A stretch of 64,000 bases of DNA, from assembly GCA_041396845.1 (NCBI GenBank), contig JAWKXU010000004.1:62001-126000 (forward strand), in the 5' to 3' direction. The first letter of the stretch is position 1. Each line of letters starts with the position of its first letter. The position numbers and the translations under genes were made by a program. Positions 32,894 through 42,439 of this stretch are shown piece after piece. The notes beneath the pieces were generated by a model, which saw only the letters and a program-made list of their open reading frames with translations, did no database searches and was not told the origin of the DNA. Source of the DNA: JAWKXU01 sp020446465. GTDB taxonomy: Bacteria; Pseudomonadota; Alphaproteobacteria; Sphingomonadales; Sphingomonadaceae.

Positions 32894-34279
32894 TCAATCC
32901 TCGTCGTTTTCGTCCTTGCGGTCCGCCATACCCAACAGCTTCAGTTTCCGGTGAAGCGCGGAGCGTTCCATGCCGATAAAACCCGCTGTGCGCGAGATAT
33001 TGCCGGAAAATCGACGGATCTGGATTCGCAGGTATTCGCGTTCAAAGCTTTCGCGCGCCTCGCGCAGAGGCACCCCCATCAGGGTCGACATATTTGAATC
33101 GTCGCCGGCAGGATCACCCGTGATTTCCGGTGGCAACATATCGGCCTCGATACGCTGCAACCGATCGCGCGGGGCCAGAATCACTGTGCGTTCAGCCACA
33201 TTGCGTAACTGGCGGACGTTTCCGGGCCAATCATAGGATTCCAGCACGCCCAAAGCCTCTGGGCTGAGTTCTGGAGGTGCAACTCCAGCCTCTGCGGCAT
33301 AGCGGGAGAAAAAATGATCGGCGAGCGCGGCAATATCCTCCCGCCGGCGGGTCAGCGCAGGGATTTCCACTGGCACGACATTGAGCCTGTAATAAAGATC
33401 CTCACGGAAAGCCTTGTTCGCAATTTCCTGCTCAAGATCGCGTGATGTCGCCGATACGACGCGCACATCCACCCCGATCTGGCGATTGCCACCCACACGC
33501 ACGAAGCTCTGCTCAGTCAGCACGCGCAAGATACGGGCCTGGGTGGATTCGGGCATGTCCGCCACTTCGTCGAAAAACAGCGTGCCGCCGTCCGCTTCTT
33601 CCAGAAGCCCGCTGCGGATAAGCTTGCCATCGGCTTCCTCGCCAAACAGTTCCTGTTCGAAGAGGTCAGCCGTTATCCGCGCTGAATTGACAATGACAAA
33701 GGCCTTGTCCGCACGCGGACTCCAACTGTGCAACAGGCGCGCAGCCACTTCCTTACCCGCCCCCGCTGGGCCGGAAATCAGCACTCTGCTCCCCGTGCCA
33801 GCCACGCGCTTTAGCGTGGCGCGCACCTGATTGATGACACCGCTGTTGCCAGTAAACTCATCGGCAACGGCAAAACCTTGCTTCAGTCGGGCATTTTCGC
33901 GCCGTAAACGCTCTGTTTCGGTCGCCCTTCCGACCAGATGCAGCAACCGCTCAGCCTCGAACGGCTTTTCGATAAAATCGACTGCACCGCGTGACACTGC
34001 GGATACTGCCGTGTCGATATTGCCGTGGCCTGAAAAGATGATGACGGGCAGGTCCGGTTCGCGCGCCTTGATCGCATCGAGCAGTTCCAGGCCGTCCATC
34101 TTGCTTCCGTGCAGCCAGACGTCGAGCAGAACGAGGCTGGGCCGCCTGTCATCCAGCGCCGCAAGCGCAGCCGTGCTGTCCGCGGCGGTGCGACATTCGT
34201 AGCCTTCATCGCTCAACACGCCCGCGACGAGCTCGCGGATATCGCGTTCGTCATCGACGATCAGGATATCAAGCGCCAT
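32894..34279 (-). CDS. ntrX: Nitrogen/redox response regulator NtrX, lacking GAFTGA
   Basis: The 461-residue regulator has a receiver domain (phospho-acceptor Asp53 in LLDVWLHG), a central AAA+ domain with Walker A GPAGAGKE and a C-terminal Fis-type helix-turn-helix (NISRTAGFIGMERSALHRKL). It pairs with the NtrY kinase immediately upstream. In true sigma54 activators the L1 loop reads GAFTGA; here, after ELFGEE, it is shortened to ADGKLIRSG. It is therefore unlikely to open sigma54 promoters and more likely acts with the main sigma factor, as reported for other alphaproteobacterial NtrX proteins. NtrC in this window keeps the motif. Confidence 0.94.
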   Translation of the reverse strand: MALDILIVDDERDIRELVAGVLSDEGYECRTAADSTAALAALDDRRPSLVLLDVWLHGSKMDGLELLDAIKAREPDLPVIIFSGHGNIDTAVSAVSRGAVDFIEKPFEAERLLHLVGRATETERLRRENARLKQGFAVADEFTGNSGVINQVRATLKRVAGTGSRVLISGPAGAGKEVAARLLHSWSPRADKAFVIVNSARITADLFEQELFGEEADGKLIRSGLLEEADGGTLFFDEVADMPESTQARILRVLTEQSFVRVGGNRQIGVDVRVVSATSRDLEQEIANKAFREDLYYRLNVVPVEIPALTRRREDIAALADHFFSRYAAEAGVAPPELSPEALGVLESYDWPGNVRQLRNVAERTVILAPRDRLQRIEADMLPPEITGDPAGDDSNMSTLMGVPLREARESFEREYLRIQIRRFSGNISRTAGFIGMERSALHRKLKLLGMADRKDENDED

Positions 34280-34321
34280 CGGAATGGTTCCTTTCCAGGG
34301 TCATTATGTGCGTTTCTGCTT

Positions 34322-36538
34322 TCACTGTGCTGCCTCGGTTCCTTCGCGCGCCAGCGGATCGCGAGCGAACCTCAGCGTTACGCGGGTGCCGCCATCGGGC
34401 CGGGAGATGAAGGCAATGTCGCCGCCATGCTCTTCAACAATCTTGGTCACGATTGCGAGACCAAGGCCGGTGCCTTTCTCACGCGTGGTCACGTAAGGCT
34501 CTGCAATCCGGCCAGCGTCTTCGGGCAGGCCGATGCCATTATCGTTCACGTCAATGCGGATGCGATCCTCACTGTTCGACACCGTGACAGCAATTGTTCC
34601 GCGAAAGGTATCTTCGTTGCTGGCCATGCGCGCTTCCACGGCCTCAACCGCGTTCTTGAGGACATTTGTCATCGCTTGCCCGAACTGATGGCGATCACAC
34701 GCGATAACGGATGGCACATCGTCATCAACATCGAAGGTAAAGTCGATTTCAGGATGGGCGACATCCTGCAAAAACAGCGCCTGTTTCACGAGATCAACAG
34801 CATTTTCCGAACGGAAAACGGGCTTGGGCAAACGTGCGAACGATGAAAACTCGTCCACCATCTTGCGCAAGTCACCCACTTGCCGGATGATCGTGCTGGT
34901 CAGTTCTTCAAACAATTCGCCGCCATCACTGATCTGCTTGCGATAACGACGATTGAGCCGTTCGGTCGCCAGCTGGATGGGTGTGAGCGGGTTCTTGATT
35001 TCATGCGCGATACGCCGGGCAACGTCTGACCATGCGGCCTGACGCTGATCGATCAACTGACGCGTAATATCTTCAAATGTAATGACATGGCCGTTGGCGG
35101 CTTGCGCGATTTTGACTGCCAAAGTCAGCAGATCGCCACCACGATTAAGGCGCACCAGTCCGCCTGCCAGGTTCGCATCGACCATGGCAGCCATTTGCGG
35201 TGCAAGATCGGCCAGTGGCGTGCGCGTCCGGGTGAGCACTGCACCTTCCAGCAACAGTTTGCGGGCCGTGCTGTTCATCAGCACAATCCCCCCTGCCCGG
35301 TCGACAGAAACAATCCCCGCAGTGACGGATTCAAGGATGGCTTCGATAAATGCCCGCCGGTCTTCCAGTTGCCGGTTGGCCCCGACAAGGGCCTGCGTTT
35401 GCTGTTCAATCTGCGCGGCCATACGATTGAACGCACGGTTGAGAAGACCGATTTCATCGGTCCCGGTTCGCCCCTCCACACGCATGGCATAGTTGCCGCC
35501 GCCAACCATCCGGGCGGCGGATACGAGATTGGTAAGCGGGCGGACCTGCCTGTCAGCCACTCGCAGAGCGAGGAAAATCGTGAACCAGACCAGGCCCAGC
35601 GACACAAAGAAAAGCGCAAAGTTAAAGCGAACTTGCAAGGTTCGAGCGCGACTGGTCAGCACGTCATAGGCATGGCGGACGCTTTGTGCGCGTTCCCATT
35701 GGCTGAGCATCAGCGCATCGGAATTGCGCGCGGTATAAAGGTATATGCCGGCATCCCGGTCAATGGCGGTCAGGGCTTCGATCCGGTTCGCGCTCGCTTC
35801 CACGACCACGGGTTCGCCGTTATCCACCTTGTCCAGCATGGCGACGGAAATGCGCCGGTCGCTCGTATTCTGGTCCGGGTCGACAATCGCCGCAGTCCGC
35901 AGTTTCCCGTCATTCCCTTTTTGCAGAATGGCCGATTCGTTGAGTTTCCGGCCAACGACCTGATAGGAATAGCCTTCTGCAAACTCCGGGCTGGCGATGC
36001 TGCTTTGCGACAAATAGGATCGCAAATCGCCCGCCATCGTCACCGTTTCATTGCCGACATCGCGCAAGTTCTGCTCATAATAGCCGCGCGCCAGCTTGTT
36101 CGCGTTTTCAAGCATTCCGCGCGAACTGTCGGAAAACCAGAACTCGATCCCTGACTGGAAAAGGATTGCCGCAAAAATGGCGACCAGCAGTGTCGGCACC
36201 GCCGCGATCATCGAAAACAGGAAAACAAGCCGGACGTGCAAGCTGGCGGCACCGCTGTCCGACCGTCGCAAGGCCAGACGCCTGCCAATCAGCACCAGCA
36301 AGGTCATTGCCGGGATCAAGGTGCCAATCAGTAACGCCGCTGCCCGACCAGAAGGTATCAGGACCTGATCGGATTTGACTGCCGACACCGCAAACCAGCT
36401 CGTCACGATCATCGCGACCAGCACAATTGCAGACGTTATTTCCAGTATGCGCGCAAAATTCGCCCGCCGCAGGACGACCAGCGATCGCCGCCAGCGGCGG
36501 CTCCAGTTTATGCGCGGGGCTGATGCAGCCTGATCCAT
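34322..36538 (-). CDS. ntrY: Membrane sensor histidine kinase NtrY
   Basis: The 738-residue kinase has an N-terminal set of membrane segments (including SAIVLVAMIVTSW and VFLFSMIAAVPTLLVAI), a periplasmic sensor region, another segment (FNFALFFVSLGLVWF), HAMP, a PAS domain (ESVTAGIVSVDRAGG), a HisKA domain with the phosphorylated His in RIAHEIKNPLTPIQ, and an HATPase domain with DVNDNGIGLP and GTGLGLAI. It phosphorylates NtrX and senses nitrogen or redox state in relatives. I used the second Met (36538); an ATG ten codons earlier is possible, and neither has a strong ribosome site. Confidence 0.94.
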   Translation of the reverse strand: MDQAASAPRINWSRRWRRSLVVLRRANFARILEITSAIVLVAMIVTSWFAVSAVKSDQVLIPSGRAAALLIGTLIPAMTLLVLIGRRLALRRSDSGAASLHVRLVFLFSMIAAVPTLLVAIFAAILFQSGIEFWFSDSSRGMLENANKLARGYYEQNLRDVGNETVTMAGDLRSYLSQSSIASPEFAEGYSYQVVGRKLNESAILQKGNDGKLRTAAIVDPDQNTSDRRISVAMLDKVDNGEPVVVEASANRIEALTAIDRDAGIYLYTARNSDALMLSQWERAQSVRHAYDVLTSRARTLQVRFNFALFFVSLGLVWFTIFLALRVADRQVRPLTNLVSAARMVGGGNYAMRVEGRTGTDEIGLLNRAFNRMAAQIEQQTQALVGANRQLEDRRAFIEAILESVTAGIVSVDRAGGIVLMNSTARKLLLEGAVLTRTRTPLADLAPQMAAMVDANLAGGLVRLNRGGDLLTLAVKIAQAANGHVITFEDITRQLIDQRQAAWSDVARRIAHEIKNPLTPIQLATERLNRRYRKQISDGGELFEELTSTIIRQVGDLRKMVDEFSSFARLPKPVFRSENAVDLVKQALFLQDVAHPEIDFTFDVDDDVPSVIACDRHQFGQAMTNVLKNAVEAVEARMASNEDTFRGTIAVTVSNSEDRIRIDVNDNGIGLPEDAGRIAEPYVTTREKGTGLGLAIVTKIVEEHGGDIAFISRPDGGTRVTLRFARDPLAREGTEAAQ

Positions 36539-36664
36539 CGTGGCAAGATTACAATACCACTGTTGCATAAATGCAAGGGTAAAGTGTGTGGCTGTTCACA
36601 GTCCATGCCAAAAAAGGCATTGTCCGTCGCCAAGCCGGGTTTTCAGCCTGCTGCGCGCATAAAA

Positions 36665-38083
36665 TCAGTCAGAACCGGAAAAGTTTTCAGGAACGATATC
36701 CAGTTCACCAAGGCGTTTGCGCAGCGTGTTCCGGTTGATACCCAGCAATTGCGCGGCCTTGAGCTGGTTGCCACCCGTCTGGGACAAAGCATATTCAAAC
36801 AAAGGCTTTTCAAATGCCGCGAGCGCGCTGTGGTAAAGCGTTCCGGGTGGAACCGTCGTTTCCTTAAGCCATGAATTGAGAGCACCCGGAAAACTCCCCC
36901 CTGCCCCGGCGCTCGCTTGTTGTGCGACGGGCTGTTCCTCCAGCAGTGCCCGGACAAGCGCGACGGTGATGCTGTCCTCACGCGCCATAAGCGCTGCCCG
37001 GAACATGAAGTTACGCAGTTCCCGCACGTTACCGCGCCACGGCTGGCGGGCCAGCAATGCCGACGCATCCGGGGCAAGCCCACGCAACGGCAGCCCTTCA
37101 TCAGCGGCCAGTGTCAGGAAATGCTCTGCCAGTGCAGGCACATCTTCTGCCCGCTCGCGCAAAGGGGGAAGCTGGATCGGCACAACATTGAGCCGGTAAT
37201 AGAGATCCTCGCGAAACTGGCCCGCAGCGATCAAGGGCTGCAAATCCTTGTTCGTCGCCGCCACGATCCTGACGTCGATTGCGATTTCCTCACGCCCGCC
37301 GACCCGGCGAATGCGGCCTGACTGAAGCGCCCGCAAAAGCCGGGTTTGCGCCTCTATCGGCATGTCGCCGATTTCGTCGAGGAACAAGGTGCCGCCATTG
37401 GCCTGCTCGAATTTGCCGATAGTGCGCGCCACAGCGCCAGTAAACGCGCCCTTTTCATGCCCGAACAACTCGCTTTCAATCAGTTCGCGCGGGATTGCGG
37501 CGGTGTTTACGGCCACGAACGGCCCGGACTTGCGATGGCCAAGTTCGTGAATGGCTTCGGCAACCAGTTCCTTGCCAGTCCCGGATTCGCCCAGAATCAG
37601 CACGGTCAGATCATTACGCAAAACGCGCGTAATCATACGGAAAACGCCCTGCATCGCCTGACTGCGGCCCACCAGCGGTAGTTGCTCTGCTTTTTCCTGC
37701 GGCAGGCCTGCGCGCCCGGAGGAACCTTCCACAGCCTGACGGACGGCGCGCACCAGATCGTCCAGATCAAAAGGTTTGGGAAAATACTCAAAGGCTCCGG
37801 TATCGGTGGCCCGAACCGCAGTATCGAGTGTGTTCTGGGCGGACAGAATGATGATCGGCAAGGCAGGGTTATTGTCGCGAATATCACCCAGACTTTCGAT
37901 CCCGTCGCCGTCGGTCAGGATGACATCCGTCAGCAGCGCATCATAACGCCTTTGCGCCAGAAGCCGGTCCCGCTCGGCAATGGAATCGCAGCGGTCCACC
38001 GCCATGCCTTCGTCTTCAAGCGCCGCCTTGATAACGATGGCGATGGATTCATCATCCTCGACCAGCAAAACGGTTCCGCTCAC
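36665..38083 (-). CDS. ntrC: Nitrogen response regulator NtrC, sigma54 activator
   Basis: The 472-residue protein is a complete enhancer-binding protein. It has a receiver (Asp53 in LLTDVILTDGDG), an AAA+ domain with Walker A GESGTGKE and the sigma54-contact loop GHEKGAFTGAV, Walker B GGTLFLDEIGD, and a C-terminal helix-turn-helix (NQLKAAQLLGINRNTLRKRL). It activates nitrogen-assimilation genes when phosphorylated by NtrB. I chose GTG at 38083, which has GGAGAA upstream; the longer frame to 38191 would overlap ntrB and has no domain sequence. It lies 28 bases after the ntrB stop. Confidence 0.95.
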   Translation of the reverse strand: MSGTVLLVEDDESIAIVIKAALEDEGMAVDRCDSIAERDRLLAQRRYDALLTDVILTDGDGIESLGDIRDNNPALPIIILSAQNTLDTAVRATDTGAFEYFPKPFDLDDLVRAVRQAVEGSSGRAGLPQEKAEQLPLVGRSQAMQGVFRMITRVLRNDLTVLILGESGTGKELVAEAIHELGHRKSGPFVAVNTAAIPRELIESELFGHEKGAFTGAVARTIGKFEQANGGTLFLDEIGDMPIEAQTRLLRALQSGRIRRVGGREEIAIDVRIVAATNKDLQPLIAAGQFREDLYYRLNVVPIQLPPLRERAEDVPALAEHFLTLAADEGLPLRGLAPDASALLARQPWRGNVRELRNFMFRAALMAREDSITVALVRALLEEQPVAQQASAGAGGSFPGALNSWLKETTVPPGTLYHSALAAFEKPLFEYALSQTGGNQLKAAQLLGINRNTLRKRLGELDIVPENFSGSD

Positions 38084-38111
38084 CAGCGTTTCTCCTCTCG
38101 CATTCGCCGTG

Positions 38112-39179
38112 TCATGATTTGGCCATCGGCAGGTGAATGCTGAAATGCGTCCAGCCCTTTGCGTCGTCGCGTTCGTGACTGATGCGGCCATCCATGTCGC
38201 GCACCAGTTTCTTCACGAGCGCAAGGCCCAGCCCTTGTCCATTCTTTTTTGAGCTGACGAAAGGTTCAAAAATATGATCGCGCAAGGCCGGGTCAATGCC
38301 TGGCCCATTGTCGCTGACCCGGACCTCGATTGGCAGACGGATTGGCCGCCCCAGCCTGATCGCGTTCATGACAAACCCACTGACAAAGCGCGTGCGCACG
38401 ATGACCTGCGGCGATTGGGCAGAACGCGCCGCATCGCTGGCATTGGAAATGAGGTTTATCATCGCCTGCACAAGCCCATCGAAATTGCCGAGCACGGCGG
38501 GCAGTGACGGATCAAACTCCTCAACCAGTAGCACCGGATCGTCAGACGCCGCCTCAACCACAGAACGCGCCCGACGAATGGCCTCGTGCAAGTTGCAGGA
38601 CGCCACTGGCTCAGGCGTTTCCCGTCCCAGGGACTGCATCCGGTCGATCAATTTGGCGATCCGGTCCACTTCATCAGTAATCAGGCTCACCATGCCGCGA
38701 TCATCCTGCGGCATCTTGCGCTCCAGAAGCTGGGCCGCGCCCCTTATGGCCGCCAGGGGGTTCTTGATCTCATGGGCCAGAATGGCAGGCGTCCTGACAG
38801 AGCGTTCAGGGTCTTCTTCCAGCGAATCCCCTTTGCCTGCTTCGTTGAGCGTGATGATTTGCCATCCCGGCGCATTGGCAACAGGCGCGATTGTGAGATC
38901 AATCCTGCGGGCAACGCCATCCACCAGCAGGCCAACACCGTGCGCCGACAACTGGGCATCGCCCTGTTCCAGCCATTCGTCCAGCCGGTCCTGCTCAAAC
39001 AAAAGCAGTTCTGCGGTGGTTTTGCCGATAATACGCTTGGCGCTCATGCCGAAAAGCTGTTCGGCAGCCGGATTGGCGCTGCGAAAGATCAGCGCGGGAT
39101 CAACAAGAAGAACCGCAGTGGCAAGGCTGGCAAGCTGCCTTTCCGCGGTGGGGGTGCCGGTCAGGCTGCCCTGCGGCAA
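38112..39179 (-). CDS. ntrB: Nitrogen sensor kinase NtrB (GlnL)
   Basis: This cytosolic kinase/phosphatase controls NtrC under PII signalling. The 355 residues hold a PAS domain (about 15-120; FRSANPAAEQLFGMS), the HisKA motif LAHEIKNPLAAIRGAAQLL with the phosphorylated His, and an HATPase domain with NLISNASDAA, VSDNGPGIDP and GQGLGLALVKKL. It has no membrane segments, as expected. Its start lies inside the 3' end of dusB (19-base overlap), implying translational coupling. The order dusB-ntrB-ntrC-ntrY-ntrX is the classical alphaproteobacterial one. Confidence 0.95.
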   Translation of the reverse strand: MPQGSLTGTPTAERQLASLATAVLLVDPALIFRSANPAAEQLFGMSAKRIIGKTTAELLLFEQDRLDEWLEQGDAQLSAHGVGLLVDGVARRIDLTIAPVANAPGWQIITLNEAGKGDSLEEDPERSVRTPAILAHEIKNPLAAIRGAAQLLERKMPQDDRGMVSLITDEVDRIAKLIDRMQSLGRETPEPVASCNLHEAIRRARSVVEAASDDPVLLVEEFDPSLPAVLGNFDGLVQAMINLISNASDAARSAQSPQVIVRTRFVSGFVMNAIRLGRPIRLPIEVRVSDNGPGIDPALRDHIFEPFVSSKKNGQGLGLALVKKLVRDMDGRISHERDDAKGWTHFSIHLPMAKS

Positions 39180-40177
39180 AGGAAAGGCTCGTAAAAGCGC
39201 GCCAGTGCATCGAGCACGTCTGCGGGATTGTCGATGAAATTGACCTTGTTGCGGAACTCTGCCGAACCGAACATGCCGCGCGTGTACCAGCCAAGATGCT
39301 TGCGTGCGAACTTCACGCCTACGTCTTCGCCATAGTGATCGAGCATGGCCTGATAATGTTCGCGCACCAGTGCATATTGGTCATCGAATGAAGGCGTGGG
39401 CATCTGTTCGCCTGTGCGCCACCAGTGCATCACCTGCCCCAGCAGCCAGGGCCGGCCATAAGCACCGCGCCCGATCATCACACCATCAGCTCCGCTATGT
39501 TCCAGCGCGATAGCGGCATGGTCGATTTCGCAAATATCGCCATTGACGATGACCGGGATAGACACCGCGTCCTTGACCTTGCGGACAAAGGCCCAGTCGG
39601 CATGGCCTTTATACATCTGGCAACGGGTGCGACCGTGGACCGTAATCAGCTTTGCGCCGAGATCCTCGGCAATGTGAGCCAGTTCAGGCGCGTTGAGGCT
39701 GTGATGGTCCCACCCCATGCGCATCTTGACCGTGACCGGCACGGACACCGCCTTGACTGTCGCGTCGATGAGACTGGCGGCGAGCGGCAAATCGCGCATC
39801 AGGGCAGAGCCTGCGTCGCCCTTCACCACTTTTTTGACCGGGCAGCCCATATTGATGTCGATGATGGCCGCGCCGCGATCTTCGTTGAGTTTTGCCGCCT
39901 CGGCCATTTCGTCCGGGCTGCATCCCGCCAGTTGCAACGAGACAGGCTCTTCCACCGCATCCCATGCCGCTTTTTGCAAGGACTGGCGCGTTTCGCGGAT
40001 CATCGCGGGTGAAGCGATCATTTCGGTGACGTTAAGGCCGGATCCAAAGCGCCGCACCAGCTTGCGGAACGGCATATCCGTCACGCCCGTCATCGGCGCG
40101 AGGATAACCGGACAGTCAATCCTGACTGGCCCGACGTCAATCGGTCGCAAAGCGGGAGGGGGTGGAAGCGTGCGCAT
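39161..40177 (-). CDS. dusB: tRNA-dihydrouridine synthase (DusB/NifR3)
   Basis: This FMN enzyme reduces uridines in the D-loop of tRNAs. The 338-residue TIM barrel shows LAPMTGVTDMPFR near the start, DINMGCPVKKV with the conserved catalytic Cys, KMRMGWD, TVHGRTRCQMYKG and VNGDICEIDHA, ending in MIGRGAYGRPWLLG. It is the first gene of the nitrogen-regulation operon, formerly called nifR3 for that reason. It is divergent from ispDF with about 77 bases between starts, a region that should carry promoters for both; none is obvious by eye. Confidence 0.94.
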   Translation of the reverse strand: MRTLPPPPALRPIDVGPVRIDCPVILAPMTGVTDMPFRKLVRRFGSGLNVTEMIASPAMIRETRQSLQKAAWDAVEEPVSLQLAGCSPDEMAEAAKLNEDRGAAIIDINMGCPVKKVVKGDAGSALMRDLPLAASLIDATVKAVSVPVTVKMRMGWDHHSLNAPELAHIAEDLGAKLITVHGRTRCQMYKGHADWAFVRKVKDAVSIPVIVNGDICEIDHAAIALEHSGADGVMIGRGAYGRPWLLGQVMHWWRTGEQMPTPSFDDQYALVREHYQAMLDHYGEDVGVKFARKHLGWYTRGMFGSAEFRNKVNFIDNPADVLDALARFYEPFLCRRAA

Positions 40178-40254
40178 TGTATCCTGTGCCTAAAAAACAG
40201 GCAGCGCATAGTCCATTGCTTCGGCCGGGACAAGCGGTTAGGCGCTCCCCCGTC

Positions 40255-41430
40255 ATGTCGGGACTCGATAGCCCCCCTCCCCCTGCCCCCGAAAGCAAGG
40301 CTTTCGCCGCTATTGTTGTCGCGGCGGGGAAAGGTGTCCGCGCCGGAACTTCGCGTCCGAAACAATTCGTGGTCTGGCGCGGAAAGCCTGTGTTGCGCCA
40401 CAGCGTTGAAGCGCTGGCAAACGCGGGCGCGCATCCGGTTGTGGTGGCCATTGCAGATGGCGCGCAAGACGAAGCTGCCGCATCGCTTGATGGAATTGTT
40501 GGCGTTCGCTTCATTATAGGCGGCACAACCCGGCAGGAATCAGTACGAAACGCGCTCGAATCGCTTTCATCTGACGCCCCCCCAAACGTGCTGATCCACG
40601 ATGCCGCCCGGCCCATCTTGCCGCCCGCCGTGATTGAGCGGCTGGTGAATGCCTTGCACGCCAACCCCGGCGCTATCCCTGTTCTGCCGGTCGTGGACAG
40701 TCTGGCCGTCGCTGATAATGGCATGATGACCGGATCGGCCAGGCGTGAAAATCTGCGCCGGGTTCAGACCCCGCAAGCGTTCCGGTTTGCCGATATTCTG
40801 GCGGCTCACCGTGCATGGGCAGGCGAGCCAGATGCCGGGGACGATGCACAAGTCGCCCGTGCTGCGGGCCTTGGCATCGCGCTGGTCGAAGGCGATGAAG
40901 CGCTGCATAAGCTGACATTTGCAGAGGATTTCATGGAAGCAACTGCCCCATCAATCCGCATCGGCAGCGGGTATGATGTCCACCGCCTTGCAGAAGGCGA
41001 AGACTTGTGGCTTTGCGGCATCCAGATTCCCCATGACCGGGGATTGGCAGGGCACAGCGATGCAGACGTTGCCATTCACGCGCTGGTCGATGCCATTCTG
41101 GGCGCGTTGGGAGATGGCGACATTGGCCAGCATTTTCCGCCGAGCGACCCGAAATGGCGCGGCGCGCCTTCCAGCCGGTTTCTGACCCACGCTGTTACGC
41201 TGGCACAGCAGGCTGGATACCGGATCGGCAATGCAGACCTCACCATCATATGCGAAGCGCCCAAGATCGGCCCCCACCGCGATGCCATGCGCGCCAGCCT
41301 TGCCGCACTGTGCGCAACCGGCCAGTCCGCAATAAGCGTCAAGGCGACGACGACGGAACGGCTTGGTTTTACAGGGCGCGCGGAAGGTATCGCAGCGCAG
41401 GCGGTGGTCAGCCTGCTGCTGGCGAGGTAA
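40255..41430 (+). CDS. ispDF: Bifunctional MEP-pathway enzyme IspD-IspF
   Basis: The fused enzyme catalyses the third and fifth steps of the non-mevalonate isoprenoid pathway: CDP-ME synthesis (IspD) and MEcPP cyclisation (IspF). The 391 residues have an N-terminal cytidylyltransferase (AAGKGVRAGTSRPKQF, HDAARP, RRVQTPQAF) and a C-terminal cyclase from about residue 238 (RIGSGYDVHRL, AGHSDADVAIHALVDA, IGHHFPPS-like GQHFPPSD). The fusion is usual in alphaproteobacteria. I chose the ATG at 40255, since the longer frame overlaps the dusB promoter region and lacks domain residues. Confidence 0.95.
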   Translation: MSGLDSPPPPAPESKAFAAIVVAAGKGVRAGTSRPKQFVVWRGKPVLRHSVEALANAGAHPVVVAIADGAQDEAAASLDGIVGVRFIIGGTTRQESVRNALESLSSDAPPNVLIHDAARPILPPAVIERLVNALHANPGAIPVLPVVDSLAVADNGMMTGSARRENLRRVQTPQAFRFADILAAHRAWAGEPDAGDDAQVARAAGLGIALVEGDEALHKLTFAEDFMEATAPSIRIGSGYDVHRLAEGEDLWLCGIQIPHDRGLAGHSDADVAIHALVDAILGALGDGDIGQHFPPSDPKWRGAPSSRFLTHAVTLAQQAGYRIGNADLTIICEAPKIGPHRDAMRASLAALCATGQSAISVKATTTERLGFTGRAEGIAAQAVVSLLLAR

Positions 41431-41519
41431 TATCAAGCAATGGTTATCTTCAACCGTCCCCCTGATAGCTCGGGATATTTTCTGATTGTTGCCCGTTGGT
41501 TGGGCGAGGAAACTGCATC

Positions 41520-42017
41520 ATGAACGACACGCTCCTGCCAGATGACATTGTCGCCCTCGCCCGCCGGGTGGTGGAAGAAAACGCAAAGATCGGGCGCAAG
41601 GTCGCACTTGCGGAAAGTTGCACAGGTGGCCTTGTGGCAGCGGCCCTGACCGAGATTCCCGGCTCATCATCGGTTCTTGACCGCGGATTCGTGACATATT
41701 CAAATGAGGCCAAGGAGCAGACGCTTGGCGTCGCCAGCGATATCATCGAAACATTCGGAGCCGTATCGGTGGCCTGCGTCTGGGCCATGGCGCAGGGCGC
41801 ACTGAAGAACAGCGATGCAGACGTGGCCGTGGCGATCAGCGGCGTTGCAGGGCCTGACGGCGGCACGGAACAAAAACCTGTCGGCACGGTGGTCTTTGCC
41901 CGTGCCATGCGCGACAGTGAAGAACCCGAAGCTGAATTGCGCAGACTGGACGGGACGAGCCGCGCCGTGGTCCGCCGTCAGGCTGCGTTGGTCGCGCTGG
42001 AACTGCTGCTGCCGTAA
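41520..42017 (+). CDS. pncC: Nicotinamide-nucleotide amidohydrolase (PncC/CinA C-terminal type)
   Basis: The 165-residue protein is the stand-alone CinA C-terminal domain. It shows LAESCTGGLVAAAL, with the conserved Ser-Cys-Thr-Gly-Gly, then RGFVTYSNEAK, and the late motif AISGVAGPDGGTEQKPVGTV. Family members deamidate NMN to NaMN in NAD recycling. The ATG at 41520 follows a GGCGAGGAA ribosome site. Its last 40 bases overlap the 3' end of the convergent COQ10-like gene, so both C-termini are encoded by the same DNA on opposite strands. Confidence 0.92.
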   Translation: MNDTLLPDDIVALARRVVEENAKIGRKVALAESCTGGLVAAALTEIPGSSSVLDRGFVTYSNEAKEQTLGVASDIIETFGAVSVACVWAMAQGALKNSDADVAVAISGVAGPDGGTEQKPVGTVVFARAMRDSEEPEAELRRLDGTSRAVVRRQAALVALELLLP

Positions 42018-42439
42018 AGCGCTTCGGCGCGTTCCTCGAACGCAGTCACCATCTTGCGGAAAGCCTTGTCGAAATACTTTCCCGCCAGCGCCTCGAACAT
42101 CTTGTTGCGGAATGTGAACTCCACGGAAAAGTCGACTTCGCAGCCCCCATTCTCCAACGGCCTGAATATCCAGCAATTGTCGAGATCGCGCAACGGGCCA
42201 TCCACATAATGAACCTTGATTTCGCGCGGGCGGTCCTTGGCCACGCGTGATGTGAACTTTTCACGCAACGCCTTGAAGCCAACCAGCATGTCGGCCACCA
42301 TTTCCGTGTCGCTATCGGACCGGACCCGCGTGGCAACCACCCAGGGCAGAAACTCCGGATAGCGGCCAACGTCCGCCACCAGGTCATACATCTGCTCTGC
42401 CGACCATGGCAGACGGCGTGTTTCCCGAATGCCAGGCAT
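41978..42439 (-). CDS. COQ10/RatA-like START-domain protein
   Basis: The 153-residue protein has the polyketide-cyclase/START fold of COQ10 and RatA: LPWSAEQMYDLVADVGRYPEFLPW at the start, VGFKALREKFTSRV and a late FRNKMFEALAG. COQ10 proteins bind ubiquinone and support respiration; RatA was also described as a ribosome-association toxin in E. coli. Its ATG overlaps the lipA stop by one base (TGATG), so the two are coupled. The C-terminus ends in a Ser run and overlaps pncC on the other strand. Confidence 0.88.
   Translation of the reverse strand: MPGIRETRRLPWSAEQMYDLVADVGRYPEFLPWVVATRVRSDSDTEMVADMLVGFKALREKFTSRVAKDRPREIKVHYVDGPLRDLDNCWIFRPLENGGCEVDFSVEFTFRNKMFEALAGKYFDKAFRKMVTAFEERAEALYGSSSSSATNAA

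Noticed and set aside
35087..36154. Plus-strand open frame of 355 residues opposite ntrY
   Set aside because: Histidine- and arginine-rich nonsense composition; the opposite strand encodes a full kinase with all expected motifs.
38296..39237. Plus-strand open frame of 313 residues opposite ntrB
   Set aside because: Serine/arginine-rich shadow with no domain; ntrB on the other strand is complete.
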